Positions 1 through 8,541 of a DNA stretch of 64,000 bases are shown piece after piece. Source of the stretch: Ectopseudomonas composti. GTDB lineage: Bacteria > Pseudomonadota > Gammaproteobacteria > Pseudomonadales > Pseudomonadaceae. Position 1 is the first letter of the stretch. Each line of letters opens with the position of its first letter. Below the pieces are notes generated by a model. That model searched no databases and was not told where the DNA came from. It was given only the letters and a program-made list of their open reading frames with translations. The stretch spans positions 310,001 through 374,000 of the forward strand of contig NZ_FOWP01000003.1 of NCBI RefSeq assembly GCF_900115475.1, written 5' to 3'. Made by a program: the position numbers and the translations under genes.

Positions 1-359
1 TGGCTGGCAGAGCGAGCACATCCGAGCAGCAGCGTCTTTTCAACGAACGCGAACAGCAATGCTCGGCGTTGATCGACTGCTTGCACACACAGATCCTGAC
101 CTACGGCGGCCGCCCGGCGCAGCACCTGAGCCTGCTGGGCGCTCTGCGCCATGGTTGGAGAAGCTTTACTGTCTTGCTGCTGCCAGAGCTTGGGCGAACA
201 CGCATACGGACTGCCTTGCATAACGAGCAGCGGATACGCCATGGCGTCGAGCAGGTGTTCGCAGAGCAGTTGTCGCCACGGTTTCGTCAGCAGTTGCTGG
301 AACACCGCAGCCTCAGCGTCGACTTCGAAAGTCGTGTCAGGGCGAAACTGGAAACGTAG
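1..359 (+). CDS. PA2169/DUF2383-like four-helix-bundle protein, C-terminal part
   Basis: The reading frame is open from the left edge (first full codon at 3) to TAG at 357-359, so only the C-terminal ~118 residues are visible. The pattern 'YGGRP' followed by a hydrophobic stretch with 'GALRHGW' and a charged helix ending in 'LSVDFESRVRAKL' resembles the DUF2383 (PA2169 family) ferritin-like four-helix-bundle proteins. Their function is not established. An internal TTG at 69 is not needed as a start because coding continues upstream of it. The family call is by pattern memory; the true start lies outside the window. Confidence 0.5.
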   Translation, partial: AGRASTSEQQRLFNEREQQCSALIDCLHTQILTYGGRPAQHLSLLGALRHGWRSFTVLLLPELGRTRIRTALHNEQRIRHGVEQVFAEQLSPRFRQQLLEHRSLSVDFESRVRAKLET

Positions 360-493
360 AGGAGGGCACCTGTCAGGTTTTAAGCCGTGTCTCGGCATTG
401 ACCGCGTTATGCCTTAAAATAGCCGGTTGCCGAAAGAACCGTCATGGCCATAGCCATGAAGGGCTTTCATCCTTACAGATAAGTACGGTGAAG

Positions 494-1405
494 ATGAACA
501 AGCCTTTCATTTCGCTGTGCCCAGAAATTACTCGGGCACATGCACTGACACTGATGGATTGGTTGAAGGATGAGCGCGTGACTCGCTATCTGAGCGATTC
601 GCGCGATGTCTGCCGATCCATCGAGCAAGCCATTGATCGCACGCAATTGCCGATCCTGACCCATCTATTCAACCGGGGCGGCCGTTTTTTCATGGCCTAC
701 GACCGGTATGACGCCCCTGTGGGTTTTGTTCGCCTGATCAAGACCGGCTCAGATTGCGAGATAGTCCTGGCCATCGGAGACAGCGACAAATGGGGGCGAA
801 ACCTTGGTGCAGGCACGATCCGCGAAGGCATGAAGCTGGCCTTCCTCGACATGCGGGCCGGGAAACTCATCGCCAAGATCCACTCGGACAACAAGCGTTC
901 GCTGAAAGCTTTTCTGCGCAGCGGTTTTCTGCTCGAGAGCGAAACACCGACCTTGAAAACATTTTCCATGACGTCGGGGCGCTATCTGCAGTTCTTGCGT
1001 GAAGATGCCGTTGGCGACTCAGGTGGGATCTACATCACTGAGGTCGACAAGGCCAGGTTAGAGAGCCTGATCGCGCTCGAGGAAGGTCCGGCCGTTGTTG
1101 AGCTCGAGCATGAGCTTGAACGGGCCATCGTCGTCAAACCGGATCAGGTGGCGTGCAATGTCGTCACGATGAACTCCAGAGCCTTGCTGCAGTTGGACGA
1201 CGAAGAGATCGAAGTTGCCTTGGTCTATCCAGAAGACGCTAACAGCAGTGCTGGCAAGTATTCCGTGTGTTCCGAGATCGGCGCGGCCATCCTCGGTTAC
1301 CAGGAGGGAGACGCCATCGACTGGCGGATCTCCGAGCGGACCCGCCGAATTGAAATCCGGAAAGTGCTTTACCAACCGGAGGCAGCGGGTGATTTCCACC
1401 TGTGA
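494..1405 (+). CDS. GNAT acetyltransferase fused to Rnk/GreA-type C-terminal domain
   Basis: This 303-residue protein has two parts. Residues ~5-170 are a GNAT N-acetyltransferase domain, with an acetyl-CoA loop-like 'KWGRNLGAGTI' and the following 'NKRSLKAFLRSGF' typical of alpha4/beta6. Residues ~178-300 resemble the Rnk/GreA-GreB C-terminal fold that binds RNA polymerase in Rnk ('LVYPEDANSSAGKYSVCSEIGAAILGY', 'GDAIDW'). Rnk is named a nucleoside diphosphate kinase regulator. The ATG at 494 was preferred to the upstream in-frame TTG/ATG near 398 because the N-terminus from 494 fits a GNAT domain. A rho-independent terminator follows. Acetyl acceptor unknown; a role at RNA polymerase is inference. 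Confidence 0.7.
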   Translation: MNKPFISLCPEITRAHALTLMDWLKDERVTRYLSDSRDVCRSIEQAIDRTQLPILTHLFNRGGRFFMAYDRYDAPVGFVRLIKTGSDCEIVLAIGDSDKWGRNLGAGTIREGMKLAFLDMRAGKLIAKIHSDNKRSLKAFLRSGFLLESETPTLKTFSMTSGRYLQFLREDAVGDSGGIYITEVDKARLESLIALEEGPAVVELEHELERAIVVKPDQVACNVVTMNSRALLQLDDEEIEVALVYPEDANSSAGKYSVCSEIGAAILGYQEGDAIDWRISERTRRIEIRKVLYQPEAAGDFHL

Positions 1406-1482
1406 TTGCTAGCGTTCGCTCATCAGGCACGCAGGCCCCAATAGAACGGGGCCTCGATCTGGATTCTCAAGCAGCCGCAAAA

Positions 1483-1519
1483 GAAACTCGCCCGGTAGGC
1501 ACCGCGCGGGTTTCTTTTT
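1483..1519 (+). terminator. Rho-independent terminator after GNAT-Rnk gene
   Basis: Arms 1483-1494 and 1503-1514 pair with two mismatches around an 8-nt loop, followed by a T-rich tract to 1519. It lies 80 bp past the gene stop. The rest of 1406-1878 shows no convincing gene; an open frame at 1402-1749 has no recognisable protein character. Confidence 0.6.
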
Positions 1520-1878
1520 GCCCAGGCCGATTCACCTCTCTCGCCCAGTCCTCCCCCCCCTGTAGGAGAGGACTTGTTCGCGAATTCCTCAACCCCACCG
1601 AAGAACTGCAGCCAATCGCAAACCTTCTTCTTACCCAATCCAGATACCACCGATCAAAACCCGACCCTCTCTCCAGGGCGATCCCCAAATGGGAAGGGCA
1701 GCCCCCACCGCGCCATATTCCCTTCCATTGCTTCCCCGGTTATCTGTGACTAGGATCTGCAGTATTAAATAGCCATGCCAATACAGTAGAAGCGCCGAAG
1801 GGATTCCAGGTTGCGGGTGCTTCCATCAATTGTTCTTGCTCGGCTGCTATTGCTGTCCCTCCTACTTACGCGAGTCCT

Positions 1879-3048
1879 ATGACCACCTCCGTCATCCTCG
1901 GCATGCTCTGCGCGCATCTATTGTGTTTTTGCGTGATGTTCCTGCTCATCAGTACCCGGCTGAACGGCAAGAAAATGGGCATGGAAGTCTTCGCCCTGGG
2001 CAACCTGCTGCTCGGCCTCGCTTATATCCTGCAATTGCTCGACGGCCCGCCGGACTGGGGCTTCATGAGCGTCGTAAACCACACGCTGACTCTCTGCGCT
2101 CCGGTTGCCTACTTGCTGGGCGCCATGCGCTTCTTTGACCGCCCAACCCCAGTGCTGCGGCCATTGCTCGCACTGGCTGCTGGCTACTCGGTACTGCAGG
2201 TGCTGGTGCAACTGACGCTCGGCGACGCGGCCCGCCATGCCCTGTTGGCAGGCTTTTGCGTATTGCTCTTTTTGGGCATGACAGTCGCCGTGCTTTATGG
2301 CCGACGGAGCTTTGCCAAAGATCTGCACGTCGAAATGACGGTGTTCGCCGTGCTGATCGCCGGTATCTGCATCCTCAATGCCGCGAAGTTCGCCATGATC
2401 CTCAATGGCGGTGTGGCGGCGCTGGATATGAGCAGCGGCTTCCAGAAAGTCTTCTATATCTACATGTCGTTCCTCGCCACCGTGCTGCCGCCCTGCGCGG
2501 TATGGCTGGTGCTGCGCCGTCTCACCGACGAACTGCGCACCCTGGCTGCGCACGACCCGCTTACCCGACTGCTGAACCGACGCGGGCTGATGGATGCCCT
2601 GGACGCACACTTCCGCTCCCGCACGGCCGCGCCGGCCTATCTGCTGATCGTCGATATCGACCACTTCAAAAGCATCAACGACACCCACGGCCACAACGTC
2701 GGCGACCTCGTTCTGAGTCGTGTTGCCGACGTGCTCAAGGCCAACTCTCGCCAGGGCGATCTGATCTGCCGGCTGGGCGGGGAAGAGTTCGTGGTCATCG
2801 CCCTGGATACGGACAGGGCCGGCGTGCTGCAGCTGGCAGAGCGTATGCGTTCAGCGATTGAACAAAGCGAAGTACCCGGCACTGCTATGAAGCAACCGAT
2901 TCGCTGCACGGCGACCATTGGCGTTTCGGATGAATTCACCAGCGCGCATGCGTTCGATGAGTTTCTGCAGCAGGCCGATGCGGCGTTGTATCGGGGGAAG
3001 GCGGCGGGGCGCAATCGTGTCGAATGGGAGCTTGCGCAGGAGGTCTAG
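1879..3048 (+). CDS. Membrane diguanylate cyclase (GGDEF domain)
   Basis: This 389-residue protein should make cyclic di-GMP from two GTP at the inner membrane. Seven hydrophobic segments occupy residues ~3-212, an integral-membrane sensor of unassigned type. The GGDEF domain follows from ~222, starting 'AAHDPLTRLLNRRG', with metal-binding 'VDIDHFKSINDTHGH' and an intact active-site loop GGEEF at 300-304. RQGD at 291-294, five residues upstream, matches the RxxD inhibitory I-site, so product inhibition is predicted. There is no EAL or HD-GYP domain. It appears monocistronic, with nothing recognisable in the 250 bp downstream. The signal sensed is unknown. Confidence 0.9.
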   Translation: MTTSVILGMLCAHLLCFCVMFLLISTRLNGKKMGMEVFALGNLLLGLAYILQLLDGPPDWGFMSVVNHTLTLCAPVAYLLGAMRFFDRPTPVLRPLLALAAGYSVLQVLVQLTLGDAARHALLAGFCVLLFLGMTVAVLYGRRSFAKDLHVEMTVFAVLIAGICILNAAKFAMILNGGVAALDMSSGFQKVFYIYMSFLATVLPPCAVWLVLRRLTDELRTLAAHDPLTRLLNRRGLMDALDAHFRSRTAAPAYLLIVDIDHFKSINDTHGHNVGDLVLSRVADVLKANSRQGDLICRLGGEEFVVIALDTDRAGVLQLAERMRSAIEQSEVPGTAMKQPIRCTATIGVSDEFTSAHAFDEFLQQADAALYRGKAAGRNRVEWELAQEV

Positions 3049-3302
3049 CGAGTCATATACAGCGAGCCAAATTCTGCAAACCGGGGTAATCGTAATCCGC
3101 CGGACGCTTCGCTCAGAGCAGCATCGCCATCGAATACATCTTGTTTGAGGCATTCGCCTAAATCATCCGTCTCGACCGCAAATTAAGCACCTTCGCTTCA
3201 CACTCTTTGAGTGGTGGCATGTGGCTATTATTTAGTTTGCTCTCTGCAATTTTGGTTATACAAGGGAGTTGTAATGCGGCAATTTAATAGTGAGGTGAGT
3301 TG

Positions 3303-3872
3303 GTGAGCCGAGTTATCAATCGCGTCATCCGCCAAGCTGCTGAAAGTCTGGGGAGCAGCCTTGATCAGTTTTATCCTTCATATGGTCGGAACGGCCTAAA
3401 CGAACGCAATCTCACGTACCAGATGGCCAAGGCATTCGAATCGCGCAGCGATGCCTATGCGTTCATGGAGGTACCGTTCCTTAATACTGCGACCGGCCGC
3501 TATGACTATCGTATCGATTGCATGTTGTTCGATAAGGATCGGGCGCTCTTCGTCGAGTGTAAGCGTCTGTACAAACCTGAGAAAGCCCAGCAGTTAATTG
3601 TCGATTTGCAGCGTATGAACGCCGAAAACCTTGCGCCGGTGCTGGAGAAGTTTACTGCTGAAAAGCCTAGAAGCCGGTCGGTCTATCGGATGATATTAGC
3701 TGAAACATGGCAGAAACCCATCACTGAATGGTGGAAAAGCAGTAACTCTGGCAGAACTTGGGACGGCTCCTGGCTACCAGAAGATCGTGGCGTTATTGAG
3801 GTCAAGACTTTTGACAATGGCAAGACACTGTACTGGTTGTACGCATACGAGCCGTTGCTGTTCTCCAACTAA
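3303..3872 (+). CDS. PD-(D/E)XK nuclease-like protein of unknown function
   Basis: About 189 residues. The core 'MEVPF...YDYRIDCMLF...ALFVECKRLY' gives an E...D...ExK arrangement (D in 'YRID', E and K in 'ECK') as in PD-(D/E)XK nuclease folds, and no other domain is visible. The start is taken as GTG 3303, five bases after a GAGGTG ribosome site at 3292-3297; an adjacent in-frame TTG at 3300 is less likely. The gene stands alone, with no methylase or helicase beside it, so it is not an evident restriction-modification system. A solitary nuclease or a degenerate restriction enzyme are both possible. Fold assignment is inference from the motif. Confidence 0.5.
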   Translation: MSRVINRVIRQAAESLGSSLDQFYPSYGRNGLNERNLTYQMAKAFESRSDAYAFMEVPFLNTATGRYDYRIDCMLFDKDRALFVECKRLYKPEKAQQLIVDLQRMNAENLAPVLEKFTAEKPRSRSVYRMILAETWQKPITEWWKSSNSGRTWDGSWLPEDRGVIEVKTFDNGKTLYWLYAYEPLLFSN

Positions 3873-4219
3873 GTGCGTCGAAGAGGGGGAGGTGTTGGCT
3901 GATGCCCGGCTATCACCGACTGGTAGCCGCAGGCAAGAGTTAATCCTAGCGGGAGATTACTCACGTTCTAGGGCAATCTGAAAAGTCGATCAGTGCCCGA
4001 AGCCTTAGGCGCGGAGCTGGAGTAGGAAGAAGGTCCGGCCTACCTGTTCAGTGCTACAGCCTCGTTGGGCAAAGCTGCGTCAGTCGTGTGAATTTCCCCA
4101 GAGGCAATGCTCCCGAAAAATGTGGGCCTTGAACGGCAGGCTTTATCAGTGGGCTCGATGCATTTTAGGGTACTTCCCACTACAAGCCGTTATTATTGAT
4201 GGGAGAGGCCAGAAGCGAT
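3873..4219. other. Intergenic stretch with no recognisable gene
   Basis: About 350 bp between the nuclease-like gene and the repeat/recombinase scar. Short frames are open here but none gives recognisable protein. It is probably mobile-element debris. Confidence 0.4.
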
Positions 4220-4353
4220 GTCCCACATTGGCTTCCAAGAAACAAGTGGAGTCTCACATTGCCTTCCAAAGCGCAGTCGAAGTCCCAAGTTGCCTTCCAA
4301 TGCCATCAAAAAAGCAAGTCGAATCCGGCCAAAAGTCCCAGACTGCCTACCGC
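4220..4353 (+). repeat. Four direct repeats, possible transposon-end binding sites
   Basis: A 19-bp motif beginning GTCCCA and ending near TTCCAA occurs at 4220-4238, 4251-4269 and 4282-4300, all spaced 31 bp start to start. A more divergent copy is at 4335-4353. Regular copies beside a recombinase fragment look like transposase-binding repeats at an insertion-sequence end; IS21-family ends are known to carry several such copies. No istA/istB gene is present, so this would be a remnant. Spacers are short and not unique-length, unlike CRISPR. Confidence 0.45.
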
Positions 4354-4359
4354 GAAAGG

Positions 4360-4415
4360 CGGAAGATGATTGGTCGAGGATGCTGCGCTGTTGCCGTGAC
4401 CGCGCGCTGATCTTC
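4360..4415 (+). pseudogene. Fragment of a tnpS-type tyrosine recombinase
   Basis: About 19 codons reading 'KAEDDWSRMLRCCRDRALI' match the intact tnpS at about 26093-26150 ('RAEDDWPRMLRCWRDRALI'), with only a few base differences. Similarity stops abruptly on both sides: repeats upstream and an unrelated metallo-beta-lactamase-fold tail downstream in the same frame. This is a small relic of a second Tn4651-type element, probably left by recombination. Confidence 0.65.
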
Positions 4416-4727
4416 TCGGTGTATGATCAGGGCGTCGAACATAAAGTGACCTTGTGGGGCGGTACCGGACTTAACTTCGGCCCGGATCGTCAGCGCATTC
4501 TCGCGTATTCTGCGTCGGCCGAGCGTTTCCGTGTATTGGCCAAAGAGCAGGGGGCCGACATTTTCATGTCGAACCATCCGTCCCGTGATGGCGCGCGAGA
4601 ACGCTTGCCCATGCTCAAGCAGCGTCAGCCCGGTGAGGCCCACCCCTTTGTCGCAGAGTCAGCGCAGGTACAGGGTGCATTAGAGTTGCTGCGTGACTGT
4701 TCCTATGCGCAGGCTCTTAAGCTTTGA
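4416..4727 (+). pseudogene. C-terminal remnant of metallo-beta-lactamase-fold hydrolase
   Basis: About 103 codons keep the C-terminal part of a B3-like MBL-fold protein: 'TLWGGTGLNFGP', 'SAERFRVLAKEQGADIFMSNHPSRDGA' (with the NHP metal-site region) and 'PGEAHPFV'. The N-terminal HxHxDH metal motif is missing, so the product cannot be a complete enzyme. The frame is fused in phase to the tnpS fragment, giving a chimeric open frame from ATG 4218. The family call rests on the 'SNHP...DG' and 'HPFV' patterns. The fused product is probably not functional. Confidence 0.6.
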
Positions 4728-4929
4728 ATCAAATAGTCTATTAGTCGCGCGACACAGTCAATCAAACGAGATCGTTTGCGCTTAGGTGGTGGTCAGAGGC
4801 TTTTACCATTTAGCTTTCAAGCTTGTTAGGCTGTGTCCAAGGCGAAGATCTTTGCTTAGCCATGTCTCGCAGCGTACCTGGTGCAGGATGCATAGTGCCG
4901 GGCAAAGGAACGAGAGGAACGCTACCTAT

Positions 4930-5865
4930 ATGATCAACCCCTTGCACTTCGATCTGCAGTCTCTGCGCTTGTTTATCCTTGCCGCTGAGTCTGGAAGCCT
5001 GACGCGAGCTTCCGAACATGCGCACTTAACGCTTTCTGCTGTTAGCAAACGTATCGCGGAACTGGAGCGTACGGCCGACTGTGCACTGTTCGTGCGTCTG
5101 CCGCGTGGGTTGGAGCTGACCCCGGCCGGACAGGGACTGCTTGAGCATGCTCGTACCATCCTCGAAGGCGTTAACCGTATGGCGTCCGATATCAGCGACT
5201 TCGCAGTTGGGGTGCGTGGGCATGTGCGTGTGTGGGCTAATACATCCGCTGTAGTGCAGTTTCTGCCCAGGGACATCGCCAGCTTTCTCGCCTTACATCC
5301 CCAGGTGCGGATTGGTCTTGAAGAAAAGCTCAGTGAGCAGATCGTCGAGGCAGTGGAGGATGGTAAAGCTGATATCGGAGTCTTTGCGGATAACGTGCCC
5401 GCTCCTGGGCTAGAGCGTTTGCCTTACCGCCAGGATCGACTGATTCTGCTTGTTCCGCCTGGTCATCCTCTGGCTGAGGTAGAGCGGACAAGTTTCGCCG
5501 ATACCTTGGACTACGACTATGTCGGTCTGGCTGCGGGCAGTTCGCTACTTAGACGACTGACCGATGCCGCTGTCGCAGCCGAGAAGATCCTTCGCTTACG
5601 TATCCAGGTCAGTAGCTTCGATGCTATCTGCAGGATGATCGAAGCGGGTTTGGGTATCGGTATTCTGCCGGAGATAGCGGTGCGCGCCGAACTGCTTGGC
5701 GCGGGTTTGCGTGCGGTACAGCTCAGCGATCCTTGGGCCGTTCGGACGCTCTGGCTGGGTGTCAAATCAGCCGATGCTCTGCAGCCGGAGGCTCGCAAAC
5801 TGTGGGATTACCTGGGGCAGGCCGCACTCCCTACAGACCCTTTCCATTCTGGAAAGGGTCGTTGA
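4930..5865 (+). CDS. LysR-family transcriptional regulator
   Basis: This 312-residue protein has an N-terminal winged helix-turn-helix at residues ~7-66 ('LQSLRLFILAAESGSLTRASEHAHLTLSAVSKRIAELE') and a LysR substrate-binding domain from ~90 to the end. ATG 4930 is chosen because it places the helix-turn-helix at the family's usual distance; in-frame ATGs upstream would add ~48 residues of non-LysR character. It lies 77 bp upstream of, and codirectional with, the CoA-transferase gene, so it probably controls the 5.9-13.4 kb operon in response to a pathway acid. The inducer is unknown. Confidence 0.85.
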   Translation: MINPLHFDLQSLRLFILAAESGSLTRASEHAHLTLSAVSKRIAELERTADCALFVRLPRGLELTPAGQGLLEHARTILEGVNRMASDISDFAVGVRGHVRVWANTSAVVQFLPRDIASFLALHPQVRIGLEEKLSEQIVEAVEDGKADIGVFADNVPAPGLERLPYRQDRLILLVPPGHPLAEVERTSFADTLDYDYVGLAAGSSLLRRLTDAAVAAEKILRLRIQVSSFDAICRMIEAGLGIGILPEIAVRAELLGAGLRAVQLSDPWAVRTLWLGVKSADALQPEARKLWDYLGQAALPTDPFHSGKGR

Positions 5866-5942
5866 AGAACCTGACATTTTCACTCTGGCCTGACTGATCG
5901 ACCATCAACCCATCACAACGCTTATGACAAGGGTGATGGGAA

Positions 5943-7133
5943 ATGGACATGCCACTCAAAGGCCTAAGGGTCATCGAGCTGGGTCAACTGATCGCGGGTC
6001 CCTTCGCGGCCAAGATGCTCGCCGACTTCGGTGCAGAGGTCATCAAGGTGGAGCCACCGGAGGGGGGCGATCCGCTGCGCAAATGGCGCTTGCTGCACGA
6101 AGGCACGTCTGTTTGGTGGGCTGCGCAGTCACGCAATAAGCGCTCTCTCACCCTTGATCTGCGGCAGGCCGAGGGGCAGGACGTAGTTCGCAAATTGGTC
6201 GCGGACGCCGATGTGCTGATCGAGAACTTCCGTCCGGGCACACTTGAAAAGTGGGGGCTGGGCTGGGAATCACTGCATGCGCTTAACCCTCGTCTGGTGA
6301 TGCTGCGTGTATCAGGTTACGGGCAGAGTGGTCCTTACCGTGATCGTCCAGGGTTCGGTGTGATCGGCGAATCCATGGGAGGGTTGCGTCACCTCAGCGG
6401 TGAGCCGGGGCGCACTCCTGTGAGGGTCGGCGTGTCCATCGGTGACTCCCTTTCGGCGCTGCATGGTGTCATTGGGGTATTGCTTGCCTTACGTCAGCGA
6501 GATCAGAACGGCGGAGTGGGGCAACAGATCGATGTGGCGCTGTATGAATCTGTATTCGCCATGATGGAGAGCCTGCTGCCAGAGTACTCACGTTTTGGCG
6601 TCGTTCGCCAGGCGGCCGGTAGCAGTCTCCCAGGGATCGCTCCCAGTAATGCCTATCGCTGCCGGGATGGTCGTTACGCGCTGATCGCTGGTAATGGCGA
6701 CAGTATTTACAAGCGGCTGATGGAGATGATCGGCCGTCAGGATCTAGCTGAGGATCCCGCACTTGCGACCAATGATGGTCGCGTCGCTCGGGTCGATGCC
6801 ATCGACGAGGCGATCAGCGCCTGGACTGCAGAGCGTGATCTTGAGGCCGTGCTCGCAGCACTTCACGAAGCGCGTATTCCCGCCGGAAAGATTTATGACG
6901 CGGCCGATATCGCCAGTGACCCGCACTACCAGGCGCGTGACATGCTCCTGCCCGGTCAATTGCCGGATGGTACGCCTATCACACTGCCCGGCATCGTTCC
7001 CAAGCTGTCCAGTACCCCTGGAAGCATTCGTCGCCCTGCTCCCACCTTAGGGCAGCACACGGATGAAGTGTTGAGCGAGCTGAACATTCCTGCTGAAACC
7101 CGCGCCGAGTGGCGTGAACGCGGCATCATCTGA
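5943..7133 (+). CDS. CaiB/BaiF class III CoA-transferase
   Basis: This 396-residue enzyme of the formyl-CoA transferase/CaiB family moves CoA from an acyl-CoA donor, often succinyl-CoA, to a carboxylic acid. Seen: 'GLRVIELGQLIAGPFAAKMLADFGAEVIKVE' at the N-terminus, 'DVLIENFRPG' at ~90, and 'GVSIGDSLSALHGVIG', where D168 aligns with the catalytic aspartate of family III. It is the first enzyme of the operon and is followed 14 bp later by an acyl-CoA lyase, so it probably activates a 3-hydroxy acid for cleavage. Candidate substrates by family precedent are malate, citramalate, itaconate or 3-hydroxy-3-methylglutarate. The sequence does not decide between them. Confidence 0.85.
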   Translation: MDMPLKGLRVIELGQLIAGPFAAKMLADFGAEVIKVEPPEGGDPLRKWRLLHEGTSVWWAAQSRNKRSLTLDLRQAEGQDVVRKLVADADVLIENFRPGTLEKWGLGWESLHALNPRLVMLRVSGYGQSGPYRDRPGFGVIGESMGGLRHLSGEPGRTPVRVGVSIGDSLSALHGVIGVLLALRQRDQNGGVGQQIDVALYESVFAMMESLLPEYSRFGVVRQAAGSSLPGIAPSNAYRCRDGRYALIAGNGDSIYKRLMEMIGRQDLAEDPALATNDGRVARVDAIDEAISAWTAERDLEAVLAALHEARIPAGKIYDAADIASDPHYQARDMLLPGQLPDGTPITLPGIVPKLSSTPGSIRRPAPTLGQHTDEVLSELNIPAETRAEWRERGII

Positions 7134-7147
7134 CGGAGACTTCTACC

Positions 7148-8125
7148 ATGCAACAACGCCTCTATTTTCAGGAGGTCGCCACCCGCGACGGTTTTCAGAA
7201 TGAAGCGACATTCATCGAAACGGCCGACAAGATTGCGCTGATCGATGAGCTCAGTCAGTGCGGTTACGCCAAGATCGAAGTGACTTCCTTTACCTCGCCC
7301 AAAGCTATCCCGGCTTTGCGGGATGCTGAAGCTGTCATGCACGGCATCAGCCGTAACCCCGAGGTGGAATACACGGTTCTGGTGCCAAATGTTCGGGGTG
7401 CCGAGCGTGCGCTGGCGTGCGCTATCGATGAAGCCAATTTGGTGATGTCGGTGAGCGAAAGTCACAACCGTGCAAATCTACGCATGACGCGAGAGCGTTC
7501 CTTCGAACAACTGCGCGAGGTCGTCCAGGTCATTGGTCAGAGTCCTGTGGCGGTCAATGTCTCGCTCTCTACTGTCTTCGGTTGCCCGATGGAGGGTGAT
7601 ATTACCGATGACGAAGTGCTTCGCTGGGTCGAGCGTTTCGCCGAACTGAACGTTCGCGGTGTGACGCTTTGTGATACCACCGGGATGGCCTACCCGAGCC
7701 AAGTCGAGCGCTTGTGTCGGCAAGTACGGGCACGCTTCCCCCAGTTGCAGTTGACCCTTCACTTCCACAATACCCGCGGAATGGCTCAAGCCAATGTGCT
7801 GGCGGCTATCGCGGCGGGCATCGACCGCTTCGACGCCTCTCTCGGCGGGCTGGGTGGTTGCCCTTATGCCCCTGGGGCGAGTGGCAACGCTTGCACTGAA
7901 GACTTGCTGCACATGCTCGACTTGATGGGGTACGACACCGGGATCGACCTTTCCCGCTTGTTGGGTGTCGCCGCACGCTTGCCTGCTTTGGTCGGTCACG
8001 AAGTGCCGAGCCAAGTGCTGCGAGCTGGACGCCGTCTTGATCTGCACCCGGTACCTGCGCATGTCAACTCGATGGATAAACAGGTCGCCGTTTCCGCCGG
8101 TATCACTCAAGGAGCCTCGCAATGA
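7148..8125 (+). CDS. HMG-CoA lyase-family acyl-CoA lyase
   Basis: This 325-residue TIM-barrel DRE-TIM/HMG-CoA lyase family member cleaves a 3-hydroxyacyl-CoA. Seen: 'EVATRDGFQNE' with R13 and D14, 'IEVTSFTSP' near 45, the metal-binding 'HFHNTRG' (H205, H207) and the active-site loop 'GLGGCPYAPGASGN' with C238. A GGAG site precedes ATG 7148. Its last base pairs overlap the next gene (ATGA at 8122-8125), indicating translational coupling. HMG-CoA gives acetyl-CoA plus acetoacetate; relatives cleave citramalyl-CoA to pyruvate plus acetyl-CoA. A glyoxylate-yielding malyl-CoA-type cleavage would fit the glycerate genes downstream, but that is inference. Confidence 0.85.
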   Translation: MQQRLYFQEVATRDGFQNEATFIETADKIALIDELSQCGYAKIEVTSFTSPKAIPALRDAEAVMHGISRNPEVEYTVLVPNVRGAERALACAIDEANLVMSVSESHNRANLRMTRERSFEQLREVVQVIGQSPVAVNVSLSTVFGCPMEGDITDDEVLRWVERFAELNVRGVTLCDTTGMAYPSQVERLCRQVRARFPQLQLTLHFHNTRGMAQANVLAAIAAGIDRFDASLGGLGGCPYAPGASGNACTEDLLHMLDLMGYDTGIDLSRLLGVAARLPALVGHEVPSQVLRAGRRLDLHPVPAHVNSMDKQVAVSAGITQGASQ

Positions 8126-8502
8126 TTGACCACCTCGATCACCTCGTATTGACCGCCAGTGACCCTGAAGCGACCACTCACTTTTACACCCAGGTACTCG
8201 GCATGCGCCTGGAGACCTTCGGTAACGGTCGAATCGCGTTTTGTTTCGGTAATCAAAAAATCAACCTGCATGTCCGTGGCCGTGAATTCGAGCCTAAAGC
8301 GCACTTGCCTGTACCTGGGGCTCTGGATCTCTGCTTCATCGCCAGCGATTCCCTCGATGAAGTGATCAAGCACCTTCAGAAACTCGACTGGCCGATTGTC
8401 GAGGGGCCTGTGATGCGCACCGGTGCGACGGGGCCGATTCGTTCGATCTACCTGCGTGATCCCGATCTTAATTTGATCGAGATTTCCGAGCTGGTTGGCT
8501 GA
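8122..8502 (+). CDS. VOC-family (glyoxalase fold) metalloprotein
   Basis: This 126-residue single VOC domain has 'LDHLVLTASDPEATTHFYTQVLGM' at the start, whose His is the usual first metal ligand, and 'DPDLNLIEISEL' at the end, whose Glu is the usual last ligand. Members include glyoxalase I, dioxygenases and isomerases, so the reaction is open. It is coupled to the lyase gene by a 4-bp overlap. A lactoylglutathione-lyase-like or epimerase role on a pathway intermediate is possible. The central 'VPGALDLCFIA' and 'VEGPVMRTGATGPIRSIYLRDPD' segments resemble the CatE-like/virulence-associated VOC group. Confidence 0.75.
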   Translation: MIDHLDHLVLTASDPEATTHFYTQVLGMRLETFGNGRIAFCFGNQKINLHVRGREFEPKAHLPVPGALDLCFIASDSLDEVIKHLQKLDWPIVEGPVMRTGATGPIRSIYLRDPDLNLIEISELVG

Positions 8503-8541
8503 GCTCAACCGCGTGCTTAACGATTGACGAAGGTTTCTCTG

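Noticed and set aside
1402..1749. 115-codon frame after the GNAT-Rnk gene
   Set aside because: Contains a terminator hairpin and reads no recognisable protein; treated as intergenic.
1918..2694. 258-codon frame opposite the diguanylate cyclase
   Set aside because: Gln/His-rich shadow with no domain; the plus-strand gene has intact GGDEF motifs.
4220..4353. CRISPR-like short repeats
   Set aside because: Only four imperfect copies, intervals 31, 31 and 53 bp, intervening sequence only 12 bp; better read as transposase-binding repeats.
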